A stretch of DNA of 64,000 nucleotides from Paracoccus wurundjeri (GTDB lineage: Bacteria; Pseudomonadota; Alphaproteobacteria; Rhodobacterales; Rhodobacteraceae): positions 1 through 64,000 of the forward strand of contig NZ_JAUUTZ010000019.1 in NCBI RefSeq assembly GCF_030678915.1. Direction: 5' to 3'. Below, piece by piece: positions 45,600 to 54,697 of this stretch. Made by a program: the position numbers and the translations under genes. How positions within the stretch are numbered: position 1 is the stretch's first letter; the number at the start of each line of letters is the position of its first letter. The notes beneath the pieces were generated by a model. That model saw only the letters and a program-made list of their open reading frames with translations, did not search any database and was not told where the DNA came from.

Positions 45600-46222
45600 C
45601 CACGCAGCTGGACCTGACCGCGCTGCCGCCGCAAGAGCGTTACAAGCTTCTGACGGCGGTGGTGATCCCGCGCCCGGTCGCATGGGTCACCACGCAGGAC
45701 AGCCTTGGACAGGTCAATGCCGCGCCGTTTTCCTTTTTCAATGTCTTCGGGCAGGATCCGGCGCTGGTGATCCTTGGGCTGGAACATGCCCGCGACGGCA
45801 GCGGTCCGAAGGACACGGCCCGCAATATCGCGGAAACCGGGGAGTTCGTCGTCAATATCGTGACGCCCGATCTGATCCTGCCGATGGTGGAAACCGCCGC
45901 CTCCTATCCGCCCGGGGTAAGCGAGCCGGAGGCGCTTGACCTGGCGCTTGCCCCATCCGGCCAGGTCGCGCCGCCGCGACTGGCTGCCGCGCCCGTCGCG
46001 ATCGAATGCCGGCTAAGGGATACGCTGCGCTATTCCGATGAACGCGATATCGTCGTGGGAGAGGCGCTGGCGCTTTCCGCCCGCGACGGGCTGATCGATA
46101 CCGACAGGATGCATGTCGACTGGGGCGGAGATTTTCCGATCGCCCGGCTTTTTGCCGACCGCTACGCGCGGCTTGAAGAGATCGCCCGCCATCCCATTCC
46201 CGAACCCAAGGAGCAGCCATGA
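45596..46222 (+). CDS. Flavin reductase family protein
   Basis: A 208-residue FMN-binding split-barrel protein. RPVAWVTT near residue 23 and the segment with DGSGPKDTARNIAETGEFVVN near residue 64 are typical of the flavin-reductase-like domain. Its ATG overlaps the carbamoylase stop (ATGA). No flavin monooxygenase is close by, so its job in a hydantoin operon is unclear. Confidence 0.85.
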   Translation: MTTQLDLTALPPQERYKLLTAVVIPRPVAWVTTQDSLGQVNAAPFSFFNVFGQDPALVILGLEHARDGSGPKDTARNIAETGEFVVNIVTPDLILPMVETAASYPPGVSEPEALDLALAPSGQVAPPRLAAAPVAIECRLRDTLRYSDERDIVVGEALALSARDGLIDTDRMHVDWGGDFPIARLFADRYARLEEIARHPIPEPKEQP

Positions 46223-47154
46223 CCGAACTGATTCACCGCAACTCTTCAGGCGTGTTCGTGATCGCCGCCACGCCTTTCACCGAGGATGGGGCGCTTGATC
46301 TCGGGTCGGCCGACCGGATGGTCGATTTCTATCTGGAGTGCGGCGTCACCGGCATGACCATCCTTGGCATCATGGGTGAGGCACCGAAACTTTCGGATGC
46401 TGAATCGCGCATTTTTGCCAAGCGCGTTCTTGACCGTGTCGGCGACCGGGTTCCGGTTATCGTCGGCGTTTCGGGGGGCGGTCTTGATCCGATGCGTAGC
46501 CTGACCGCCGATGTCATGGCGGCGGGCGCGGCGGGCGTCATGGTCGCGCCCATGCAGGGCATGGGGCCGGAAGACCGGCTGGAAGGCTATTTCGCACAGG
46601 TCTGCAAGGCGCTTGGCCCGGATGTGCCGGTCTGCCTGCAAGACTATCCGCAGACCTCCAACGCCCGCTTCTCGGTCGACAGCATCCTGAGGATCACGCG
46701 GGACAACCCTCAGATCGTCATGCTGAAGCATGAGGACTGGCCGGGTCTTGCCAAGTTGTCGCGGGTGCGTGCCGAAACCGGCACGGCGGATCAGCCGCGC
46801 CTGTCGATCCTGACCGGCAATTCCGCGCTATTCCTGCCGCAAGAGATGCAGCGCGGCGCGGATGGCGCGATGACCGGCTTCGCCTTTCCCGAGATGATGG
46901 TGCAGGTTGTCGAGCTTGCTTTGAAAGGCGATCATGACCGGGCTGAGGATATCTTTGACGCTTATCTGCCGCTGGTGCGCTATGAGCAGCAATTGGGGCT
47001 GGGTCTTGCCATCCGCAAGGAGACCCTGCGCCGCCGCGGGGTTATCGCCTGTGCCCGGGTGCGCGCGCCGGGTCCGGTCATGAGTAAGACCGACCATGAT
47101 GAACTGACGCGGCTGACATCGCGTCTTGAAAAACGACTGAAGGAGCTGGGCTGA
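46219..47154 (+). CDS. DapA-family aldolase/lyase
   Basis: A 311-residue (beta/alpha)8 enzyme of the dihydrodipicolinate synthase/N-acetylneuraminate lyase family. The conserved tyrosine is in LQDYPQTS near residue 142, and the Schiff-base lysine in VMLKHEDWPG near residue 172. It is not likely to be true DapA, because it lies in a catabolic operon. It may act on a 2-oxo acid derived from the imported compound. It overlaps neighbours by 4 bases and TGATG. Confidence 0.86.
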   Translation: MTELIHRNSSGVFVIAATPFTEDGALDLGSADRMVDFYLECGVTGMTILGIMGEAPKLSDAESRIFAKRVLDRVGDRVPVIVGVSGGGLDPMRSLTADVMAAGAAGVMVAPMQGMGPEDRLEGYFAQVCKALGPDVPVCLQDYPQTSNARFSVDSILRITRDNPQIVMLKHEDWPGLAKLSRVRAETGTADQPRLSILTGNSALFLPQEMQRGADGAMTGFAFPEMMVQVVELALKGDHDRAEDIFDAYLPLVRYEQQLGLGLAIRKETLRRRGVIACARVRAPGPVMSKTDHDELTRLTSRLEKRLKELG

Positions 47155-47942
47155 TGGATCTGGGACTAAAGGGCAAACGCGCATTGGTCATGTCGTCGTC
47201 TCGGGGGTTGGGGTTGGGCATCGCCCAGGCCCTGGCTGAGGAAGGTGCCGATGTCCTGCTGACGGGGCGCAGCGCCGACAGACTGGCGCAGGAGGCCGGG
47301 GCGATCACTGCGAAGGGTGCAGGCAGGGCCGATTGGGTGACCTGCGACCTTGCGCAGGAGGATGCCGCCGACAGGCTGGCGCAGGCGGTCAAGGAAAAGC
47401 TGGGCGCGGCGGATATCCTTGTGGCCAATACCGGCGGGCCGCCTCCCGGAAAGATGGTCGATGCCGATCTTGCGGCCCTTGGCGCACAGTTCAACCAGAT
47501 GGTGCTGCGGGTGATGGAAACCGCCGACCGGCTGCTGCCCGCGATGCGCGCCGCAGGCTGGGGCCGTATCCTGACCATCGGTTCTTCCGGTGTGGTCCAG
47601 CCGATCCCGAATCTGGCGATGTCGAACACACTGCGCTCGGCGCTGGTGGGCTGGTCGAAATCGCTGTCCAACGACCTTGCGGCAGAGGGGATCACCGTCA
47701 ACATGCTGCTTCCGGGCCGCATTCATACCCAACGAACGGATGAGCTGGACGCAGCCGCCGCCAAGCGCACTGGAACTTCGGTAGAGGAGGTGCGTGCCGC
47801 CTCGGTCAAAACCATCCCGGCGGGTCGCTATGGCAGGGTTGAGGAATTCGCCAAGACCGCTACTTTCCTTGTCTCGGAACCCGCCAGCTATATCACCGGC
47901 AGCCTTGTGCGCTGTGACGGCGGCTCGATCAGATCGGTGTGA
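47154..47942 (+). CDS. SDR-family protein lacking the usual Tyr-Lys pair
   Basis: A 262-residue short-chain dehydrogenase/reductase fold. The cofactor loop is SSRGLGLGIAQ near residue 17 and NTGG follows near residue 91. The region that normally holds YxxxK reads AMSNTLRSALVGW, so the catalytic Tyr and Lys are replaced; this form is seen in a known SDR subgroup, so it is not a sequencing error. The start overlaps the aldolase stop (TGATG). Reaction unknown. Confidence 0.85.
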   Translation: MDLGLKGKRALVMSSSRGLGLGIAQALAEEGADVLLTGRSADRLAQEAGAITAKGAGRADWVTCDLAQEDAADRLAQAVKEKLGAADILVANTGGPPPGKMVDADLAALGAQFNQMVLRVMETADRLLPAMRAAGWGRILTIGSSGVVQPIPNLAMSNTLRSALVGWSKSLSNDLAAEGITVNMLLPGRIHTQRTDELDAAAAKRTGTSVEEVRAASVKTIPAGRYGRVEEFAKTATFLVSEPASYITGSLVRCDGGSIRSV

Positions 47943-47944
47943 CC

Positions 47945-49405
47945 ATGGAACTTGATCTCGTCATCACAAACGGAACCGTCGCAACTGCATCGGATACGTT
48001 CCGTGCCGATATCGGTATCCGCGACGGGCGTATCGCCGCCATCGCCGACAATCTGCACGGCACGCGCGAGATCGACGCACGCGGCAAGCTGGTCCTGCCC
48101 GGCGGGATCGAGGCGCATTGCCATATCGCGCAGGAAAGCGCGACCGGCGGCATGACGGCAGATGATTACCGAAGCGGGTCGATCTCGGCGGCATTCGGCG
48201 GCAATTCCTGCTTTATCCCCTTCGCCGCCCAGCATCGCGGCATGGGCGTGACCGAGACGCTGGATCTTTACGACAGCCGGGCGCAGGGCAATTCGGTGAT
48301 CGATTACGGCTATCACCTGATCGTCGCCGATCCGACCGAGGAGGCTTTGCACAAGGAACTTCCGCAGGCATTCGCCCGTGGGATCACCTCGTTCAAGGTG
48401 TTCATGACTTATGATCTGATGAAGATCGACGACGGGCAGTTCCTCGATATCCTGTCGGTGGCCAAGACGCATGGCGCATTGACGATGGTCCATGCCGAGA
48501 ATTCCGGCATCATCCGGTGGATCTCGGACAGGCTGGTTGCGGCGGGTCATACGCAGCCGCGCTATCACGCCATAAGCCACCCGGCGGCGGCCGAAACCGA
48601 GGCGATCAACCGTGCGATCACGCTGGCGCGCTTTGTCGATGCGCCGCTGCTGATCGTGCATGTCTCGACACCCGAAGGTGCGGGAATGGTGGCGCAGGCG
48701 CGGCTGGAGGGCGCGAAGATCTTTGGCGAGACCTGCCCGCAATATCTGTTTCTGACCAAAGAGGATCTGGACCGCCCCGGCATGGAGGGGGCCAAGTTCA
48801 TGTGCTCGCCCCCCGTCCGCGACACCGAAACGCAAGAAGCACTTTGGCGGCATCTTCAGGCAGGCACATTCTCGGTCTTTTCCTCGGATCACGCGCCCTA
48901 TCGCTTTGACGAAAGCGGCAAGCTGGCGAAAGGCCCCGATGCGACATTCAAGCAGATCGCCAATGGCATGCCGGGGCTGGCGCTGCGCCTGCCGCTGCTG
49001 TTCTCGGAAGGTGTCCGGGCCGGGCGGATCACGCTGAACCAGTTCGTGGCGCTTGGCGCGACCAATGCCGCCAAGCTGTACGGGATGCATCCCGAAAAGG
49101 GCACGATCGCCATCGGTGCGGATGCCGATATCGCCATCTGGGATCCCGAAGAGACCCGGATCGTCACCGTGGCCGATCAGCATGACAATATGGATTATAC
49201 GCCCTTCGAGGGCCGGCAGATCACCGGCTGGCCAGTCACCGTGCTGTCACGCGGGGAAACCGTGATGGATGGCGGCAAGCTGGTGGCGCAGCCGGGGCGC
49301 GGTAAATTCATCGCCCGTCGCCCGCCGGATTTCACCGGCTATCCGGGCACCCGGACGCCCGAACTTGATCCGGCGCGGAATTTCGGGGCGGAGATCGCGC
49401 CATGA
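47945..49405 (+). CDS. hydA: D-hydantoinase / dihydropyrimidinase
   Basis: A 486-residue amidohydrolase that opens 5-substituted hydantoins to N-carbamoyl-D-amino acids. All metal ligands are seen: His58 and His60 in AHCHIAQ, the carbamylated lysine Lys151 in SFKVFMTY, His183 in VHAENSG, His239 in IVHVSTPEG and Asp315 in SSDHAPY. The first motif has HCH instead of the common HTH. Start at ATG 47945; GTG at 47939 is possible. It forms a pathway with the carbamoylase and racemase in the same operon. Dihydropyrimidine use is an alternative. Confidence 0.92.
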   Translation: MELDLVITNGTVATASDTFRADIGIRDGRIAAIADNLHGTREIDARGKLVLPGGIEAHCHIAQESATGGMTADDYRSGSISAAFGGNSCFIPFAAQHRGMGVTETLDLYDSRAQGNSVIDYGYHLIVADPTEEALHKELPQAFARGITSFKVFMTYDLMKIDDGQFLDILSVAKTHGALTMVHAENSGIIRWISDRLVAAGHTQPRYHAISHPAAAETEAINRAITLARFVDAPLLIVHVSTPEGAGMVAQARLEGAKIFGETCPQYLFLTKEDLDRPGMEGAKFMCSPPVRDTETQEALWRHLQAGTFSVFSSDHAPYRFDESGKLAKGPDATFKQIANGMPGLALRLPLLFSEGVRAGRITLNQFVALGATNAAKLYGMHPEKGTIAIGADADIAIWDPEETRIVTVADQHDNMDYTPFEGRQITGWPVTVLSRGETVMDGGKLVAQPGRGKFIARRPPDFTGYPGTRTPELDPARNFGAEIAP

Positions 49406-50046
49406 CCGGTCCCATCGTCGTCATCAATCCCAATTCGAACCAGGCGGTGACCGATGGGCTGGAACAGGCGCTGGCGGCTTTTCGCTGCGGAGTTGGGATC
49501 GATTGCGTGACCCTGAGCGAAGGACCGTTTGGCATCGAAAGCCAGTATCACGTCGAACAGGTCGCATTACCATTGGCCGCGCTTGTGAAAAGCCGGGCCG
49601 ATGCCTCGGCCTTCGTCATCGCATGCTATTCGGATCCCGGTCTGGATTTGTGCCGCGCGACCGCGACCGTGCCGGTCTTGGGCATTCAGGAATCCGGCGT
49701 GCTGACGGCGCTTGCGCGCGGCGACCGTTTCGGCGTTCTCGCCATTGCCGAAGCGTCAATCCCGCGCCATCTGCGCTATCTGCGACGGATGGGCGTCATC
49801 GACCGGCTGGCGGGCGAGCGGGCACTGAATATGAGCGTCGATGAAAGCGCGCGTGGCGAAGGCACATTCGACCGGCTGGTCAAGGTCGGTCATGCCCTGA
49901 TCTCGGATGGCGCCGATGTCCTGATCCTTGGTTGCGCGGGGATGGCCCGCCATCGCGCGGCGCTTGAAGCGAAGCTGCATCGCCCGGTGATCGACCCGAC
50001 TCAAGCCGCCGTGGCGATGGCGCTTGGCGCGGTGCTGAATGGCTGA
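49402..50046 (+). CDS. Hydantoin racemase (Asp/Glu racemase superfamily)
   Basis: A 214-residue racemase that interconverts D- and L-5-substituted hydantoins, letting the D-specific enzymes consume both forms. The two catalytic cysteines are Cys75 in ACYSDPG and Cys178 in LGCAGM; INPNSN at residue 9 is the family start. It overlaps the hydantoinase stop by four bases (ATGA) and is the last gene of the operon. Confidence 0.92.
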   Translation: MTGPIVVINPNSNQAVTDGLEQALAAFRCGVGIDCVTLSEGPFGIESQYHVEQVALPLAALVKSRADASAFVIACYSDPGLDLCRATATVPVLGIQESGVLTALARGDRFGVLAIAEASIPRHLRYLRRMGVIDRLAGERALNMSVDESARGEGTFDRLVKVGHALISDGADVLILGCAGMARHRAALEAKLHRPVIDPTQAAVAMALGAVLNG

Positions 50047-50109
50047 CATCACCCCGGCCCGGATGAATGGCGTCGCCGCAATGGTATGCCGCTTTGATAT
50101 ATACGCGCG

Positions 50110-50155
50110 ACCCGTGACCGCCGAACCGCCGCTTGGTGGCGCGCATTTCACGGGT
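50110..50155. terminator. Hairpin between convergent racemase and Mo-hydroxylase genes
   Basis: ACCCGTGA (50110-50117) pairs with TCACGGGT (50148-50155), enclosing a GC-rich inner segment that can pair further. It lies between two convergent stop codons (50046 and 50163), where a terminator is expected. No T run is present. Confidence 0.5.
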
Positions 50156-50162
50156 TCGGGCT

Positions 50163-52412
50163 TCAGACGCCCAGCACCGTCTTCACCCTTTCGCGGGTGA
50201 AGGGCAGATCATAGATGCGCTTGCCTGTCGCGTGCCTGAAGGCATTGCCGATAGCGGCCCCGGTCGGCCCCTGGGCCGCTTCGGCAACGCCAAGATAAGG
50301 TGTCCCCGGATTATCGACCACCACCACATCGATACTGTCGGGAATGGCGCTGAACCGCGCGATGGGATAGGCTGACCAATCCGGCGACTGGATGCGGGTC
50401 CGGTCGAATTGCACGGCTTCGTATAGCGTCCAGCTCATCGATTGAATAATGCCGCCCTCGGTCTGGTTGATGATGGCATCGGGCGCAACCGCCTCGCCGC
50501 AATCGACGGCGCAAGCGACATGCGAGATTTTCACGATCCCGGTTTCCCGGTCGACCGCCGCCTCCAGCGCGATCGCCAGATAGGCGGCGTGGTTTTTATA
50601 TTGGGCGAAAGCGAAGCCCCGTCCGCGCCCTTGCGGCAGGGGATCATCACTCCAGCCGAATTTCTCCGCTGCGGTCTCGATGACTGTTCGGGCCCGCGGA
50701 TCCGTCATATGCCGCAGCCGGAATTCGACCGGATCGGTTTCGGCAGCCTCTGCCAACTCATCCATGAAGCTTTCGAGCGAAAAGATATTGCAATAGGCGC
50801 CCAGACCCCGCAGCGCGGAAACCCGCACCGGCATATCGGGGACGAAATGCCAGTTCACCCGCTGGTTGGGGATATCATAAAGCGGAATGGCATTGCGGTC
50901 GCCATTGCCTGACGGCGAGATCTGAAGCTTGGCCGGCTCAAGCTGGAAATGCCTGCCCATCAGCCTGGCGGCGATCAGCGATCCTGCCGAGCCCGGCCGG
51001 GTGCTGTGGCTGTTGCTCCACAGATCGTACCGCCAGTCGACAATCTTGCCGCTGTCGTCGAGCGTGGCACTGACGCGGGTCAGCATGCCCGCTCCATAGG
51101 GTTCCCAAAGATGTTCCTGCTCGCGCGTCCATTGCACGCGGATGGGTTTCCCCGGCAGCCATTTGGCGATGAGCGCGGCATCCGCCGCCGCGTCATCGGC
51201 GCCGTTATGACCATAGCAGCCCGAGCCTTCGACATGAATGCAGCGAACCTTCTCGGGCGGAAGGTCAAGCATCTCGGCAAGCGCGTCGCGGTCGGGATAA
51301 ACGCCTTGCGTATGAGTCCAGACCGTCATTGCGCCATTCTCGAACTGAGCTATCGCGGCAGAGGGGCCGATCGATCCGTGCATCTGGTAAGGACGGGTGA
51401 ACCGGGCCTGCAGGGTCCTGGCTCCGGAAACGGATTCCGCCCCGACCGAAGCGACCGACCCGGTTTCGGACACCGCGCTTTCCAGAAAGGCGGGAATGTC
51501 GTTCTGGTCCGGCAGGTTTTCCTTTTCGTCCCATTTCGCCGTGGCATAGGCTGCCCGCATTGCGGTGATGGCCTGAAATTCCTGTTCGGCGATGACGGCC
51601 AGGAAATCGCCGTCGCGCACCAGCGTTACCACGCCCGGCATGGATGTGATCGCATCCTCGTCGATTTCTGCCAGCCGTGCGGTATAGGCGGGCGGCCGCA
51701 CGATGCGCGCATGCAGCATGCCCTCGGGCCGCAAATCCTGCACGAATGCCGCGCCGCCGGTGACCTTGGCGGGGATGTCTACCCGCGCGAAGAGTTTGCC
51801 GATGGCATGATAGCTGTCGGGCGATTTGAGCGGCACGTTACCGGTTGCGTCGACATGCAGAAGATCGTCCGCGACGATCTCGCCATAGCCAAGCGTGCGG
51901 CCATCGGATGCGACGATCCGGCCATTCTCGGCCCTGAGATCCTTTGCCGGAATGCCAAGCTTTTCACTTGCCTGCCGGATCATGATCTCGCGCACCTCCG
52001 CCGAGGCGTGGCGAATGGCCGTGCCGCTGTTCTGGATGGTCTGGCTGCCCGCGGTATATCCCTCATTCGGGGTCTGTCCGGTATCGGCGGTGATCAGCTC
52101 GATAGTGGCCGGATCCATCTCGAGCTCTTCCGCCGCGATCTGCCGAAGCGCGGTTTTCGTGCCTTGCCCAAGCTCTACCTTGCCGGTGAAGACCGTCACC
52201 TTGCCATTCGCATCGATCCTGATCCACGCGTCAAGCGAGGGTGTCTCGGCGAGACTGCCGGGCAGCTCCGGATTCTGCGGTGCGGGAGTGGCGGGCGTCG
52301 CCACCTCGCCTTCCTGCGCCACGGCGGGGATCGCGAAAGAGACGACAAGCGCGCCTGTCCCGGCAAGGAAACCGCGGCGCGTGGCGTTCAGAGGAGTCGA
52401 AATATTCATCAT
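50163..52412 (-). CDS. Molybdenum hydroxylase large subunit (IorB/AldF-like), Tat-exported
   Basis: A 749-residue molybdopterin-binding subunit of the xanthine-dehydrogenase family, closest in architecture to isoquinoline 1-oxidoreductase beta and membrane aldehyde dehydrogenases. A twin-arginine signal (TRRGFLAG) at the N-terminus places it in the periplasm. GKVELGQGTKTALRQI near residue 75 is the usual first Mo-domain motif, and MHGSIGPSAA and GYGHNG-like segments follow. Start at ATG 52412 overlaps the iron-sulfur subunit stop (ATGA). Electrons go to the 2Fe-2S subunit and then to cytochrome c. Substrate may be an aldehyde or an N-heterocycle. Confidence 0.88.
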   Translation of the reverse strand: MMNISTPLNATRRGFLAGTGALVVSFAIPAVAQEGEVATPATPAPQNPELPGSLAETPSLDAWIRIDANGKVTVFTGKVELGQGTKTALRQIAAEELEMDPATIELITADTGQTPNEGYTAGSQTIQNSGTAIRHASAEVREIMIRQASEKLGIPAKDLRAENGRIVASDGRTLGYGEIVADDLLHVDATGNVPLKSPDSYHAIGKLFARVDIPAKVTGGAAFVQDLRPEGMLHARIVRPPAYTARLAEIDEDAITSMPGVVTLVRDGDFLAVIAEQEFQAITAMRAAYATAKWDEKENLPDQNDIPAFLESAVSETGSVASVGAESVSGARTLQARFTRPYQMHGSIGPSAAIAQFENGAMTVWTHTQGVYPDRDALAEMLDLPPEKVRCIHVEGSGCYGHNGADDAAADAALIAKWLPGKPIRVQWTREQEHLWEPYGAGMLTRVSATLDDSGKIVDWRYDLWSNSHSTRPGSAGSLIAARLMGRHFQLEPAKLQISPSGNGDRNAIPLYDIPNQRVNWHFVPDMPVRVSALRGLGAYCNIFSLESFMDELAEAAETDPVEFRLRHMTDPRARTVIETAAEKFGWSDDPLPQGRGRGFAFAQYKNHAAYLAIALEAAVDRETGIVKISHVACAVDCGEAVAPDAIINQTEGGIIQSMSWTLYEAVQFDRTRIQSPDWSAYPIARFSAIPDSIDVVVVDNPGTPYLGVAEAAQGPTGAAIGNAFRHATGKRIYDLPFTRERVKTVLGV

Positions 52413-52897
52413 GCCCTCTCTACGGCAGGCGCGGCGGATGCTGATTTCATCAGGGTGCGGGCTTTGGATACGGCGCGCAGAATGCGCATATGGGTGCCGC
52501 AACGGCACAGGTTGGGTTCAAGACCGTGGCGCAATTCATCATCGGTTGCGTCCGGATTGGCCTCCAGGATCGATTGCGCCCGCATCATCATGCCGGGGAT
52601 GCAATAGCCGCATTGCGCGGCCTGCTCTTCGATGAAGGCCGTCTGCATCGGGCCGGGATTGTCGATCGTGCCCAGCCCCTCGACCGTCTTGATCTCGCGA
52701 TCCTCAAGAAGCATTACCGGCGTCAGGCAGGAAAAGACCGCTTTGCCATCGACCATTACCGTGCAGGCGCCGCACTGGCCCAGACCGCAGCCGAATTTGG
52801 CGCCGTTGAGTCCCAGATCGTTACGCAAGACGTAAAGCAGAGGGGTGGAGGGATCCGCATCGACCTCGTGGGCCGTGCCATTCACGGTCAGTTTCAT
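52409..52897 (-). CDS. 2Fe-2S subunit of molybdenum hydroxylase (IorA/CoxS-like)
   Basis: A 162-residue protein with two 2Fe-2S clusters. The plant-type ferredoxin cluster has CGLGQCGACTVMV with a further Cys in FSCLTP, and the second cluster has CGYCIPGM and NLCRCGTH. It passes electrons from the molybdenum centre to the cytochrome. It overlaps both neighbours by four bases, so the three genes form one complex. It has no own signal and probably travels with the Tat-carrying large subunit. Confidence 0.93.
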   Translation of the reverse strand: MKLTVNGTAHEVDADPSTPLLYVLRNDLGLNGAKFGCGLGQCGACTVMVDGKAVFSCLTPVMLLEDREIKTVEGLGTIDNPGPMQTAFIEEQAAQCGYCIPGMMMRAQSILEANPDATDDELRHGLEPNLCRCGTHMRILRAVSKARTLMKSASAAPAVERA

Positions 52898-54273
52898 TGG
52901 TCTTTCGCTCCTACATTGTCGGGGCCGCGTTCGATGCCGTCGGAAGGCCGCACGCTGACGTGATATTTCCCGCTTCTGGTATCGGTCAGCCGGCTTGTGA
53001 CATCGTCCCAGTCGGGCTGTTGGGCGAATTCCTCGCGCAGATAGGCAAGCAGATCGCCCACCTGCTGATCGTTCATGATCGCTGCAAAACCCGGCATGAT
53101 CGAGCTTTGCCGCCCGCTTGCGGCCGGCAGGCCGAACAGGATGACATTGATTGCATTTTGGGAATCGGGCGCATTCAGGGCGCTTGAAAGATGGAGATTG
53201 CTTCCCCCGAAAGGCTGCGGGCGATTGCTGTCATGGCATGTCGCGCAGGCGGCGTAATAGATGGTCTCGCCGCGTGCGGCCGGGGTGTCACCCTGCGCGC
53301 CCGATGCCGCAGCCAGAACCGGCTCGGATGCCGCTGCCGCCGCTTTCAATGCCTGTTCACCGCGCTGCTCGCGTTCGGCCGACGGCGTGCCCATCAGCGA
53401 ATCCAGATAGACCGCGATCGCCCTGATATCCGAATCCGGAAGCAGGCCAAGATTGCCCGTCACTTCTGCCATCGGGCCGTTGGCGACGCCGTGATCGGCA
53501 TGCCAGCCCCGGCGCAGATAGGCGTAAAGACTGTCCGCTGTCCATGGCACGGGCGCGGGCGACGCCTCGTTCAAAGCGAAGGCCGACCAGCCTTCCGCCT
53601 CGCCCCCGGCAAGATATGCGTCGCGTTTTTCGGCGCCAAAGGCATTTCGTGGAGTATGGCAGGCGCCGCAATGGCCAAGCCCGTCGACCAGATAAGCGCC
53701 GCGATTCCACTCGTCGCTTTGCGAAGCGACATTCTGATGGGCACCTTCATCGAAGAACAGCAATTTCCAGCCGGCAAGGACGAAACGGATGTTCAGCGGA
53801 AAAGGAAGCTCGTTTGCCCGCGGCGATTGCTGCACCGCGGGCCGCGTCATGAGGAAGGCGTAAAGCGCTTTGTTATCCTCGTCTGAAACCCGGGTGAAGT
53901 GGTCGAACGGAAATGCGGGATAAAGATGCGAGCCATCGCGACTGACACCCTCGCGCATGGCGCGGCCGAACGCGGCTTCGGACCACTGGCCTATCCCGGT
54001 TTCCGGGTCGGGGGTTATATTGCTGGAATATATGATCCCGAAAGGCGTGGGCATCGGGAAACTGCCTGCGAATGATCGCCCGCCCGAATTGGTATGGCAG
54101 GCTGTGCAATTTCCGACGGCGGCCAGCTGCGCGCCTTTCTCGATCAGTGCCTGATCGAAATCGGCGCGTTGCGGCGGCGCGGCGGGATCAATCGCCGGCT
54201 TCCACGCATAGGCGAACAAGCCCGCTGCAACGATGGCAAGCAGAATGACAAATCTGATGATGAGGCGCTTCAC
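52894..54273 (-). CDS. Three-haem membrane cytochrome c
   Basis: A 459-residue cytochrome with an N-terminal membrane helix (about residues 5-23) and three CxxCH haem sites: CTACH (56-60), CGACH (202-206) and CATCH (343-347). This is the layout of the cytochrome subunits of membrane alcohol, gluconate and aldehyde dehydrogenases. It would deliver electrons from the molybdenum enzyme to the quinone pool or an oxidase. It is the first gene of the leftward operon. Confidence 0.93.
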   Translation of the reverse strand: MKRLIIRFVILLAIVAAGLFAYAWKPAIDPAAPPQRADFDQALIEKGAQLAAVGNCTACHTNSGGRSFAGSFPMPTPFGIIYSSNITPDPETGIGQWSEAAFGRAMREGVSRDGSHLYPAFPFDHFTRVSDEDNKALYAFLMTRPAVQQSPRANELPFPLNIRFVLAGWKLLFFDEGAHQNVASQSDEWNRGAYLVDGLGHCGACHTPRNAFGAEKRDAYLAGGEAEGWSAFALNEASPAPVPWTADSLYAYLRRGWHADHGVANGPMAEVTGNLGLLPDSDIRAIAVYLDSLMGTPSAEREQRGEQALKAAAAASEPVLAAASGAQGDTPAARGETIYYAACATCHDSNRPQPFGGSNLHLSSALNAPDSQNAINVILFGLPAASGRQSSIMPGFAAIMNDQQVGDLLAYLREEFAQQPDWDDVTSRLTDTRSGKYHVSVRPSDGIERGPDNVGAKDQ

Positions 54274-54697
54274 GATATTGCTGTCCTGAACAGGGGGCTT
54301 AGCTTGAACGGCTTAGCTGCCATCAGTCGCGTGAATGGTATTATCTATACCTTATAGCCTCAACTATATGAAAATTCCAGCATAGCGACCCCGGCTGATT
54401 TCTCTGCGTACCTTCCGGCCCCTCGGCGATGCGGATCCGGGCCGGTGGTTTCATGGCGCGGCGCATGGCGTGGCTTTGCCATTCCGCCCTTGGCATCGCA
54501 CCGATGCGAAACAGGATCAGCATGGTGCCGATACTCGCGCGGATGACGGGTAAAGCTTCTGTCCCACGAGCCGCTGGAAAGCGATTATTTCCACTAAAAA
54601 TACCAAATTTCAATTGGTTAATTACTGATCAAAGCTTTGCTTGTAATTGATATATCAGTAAGATATCATCTCCGAGAATCGTCTAAGGGAGAGGGCA
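54274..54697. promoter_or_regulatory. Divergent control region with two inverted repeats
   Basis: This 424-base gap separates the cytochrome/Mo-enzyme operon from the hydroxylase operon and contains no convincing gene. GGTAT-TATCT-ATACC (54337-54351) lies 64 bases upstream of the cytochrome start. TGATATATCA (54648-54657) lies about 40 bases upstream of the hydroxylase start and shares GATATATCAG with the MFS promoter at 60922-60931. Both are candidate sites for the GntR regulator encoded at 58677-59354. Confidence 0.5.

Noticed and set aside
46219..47154. DapA-like gene as lysine biosynthesis dihydrodipicolinate synthase
   Set aside because: It is coupled within a catabolic hydantoin operon and the family includes many other lyases.
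54341..54613. 90-codon minus-strand frame in the divergent control region
   Set aside because: No ribosome site or similarity, and it covers the operator-like repeats.
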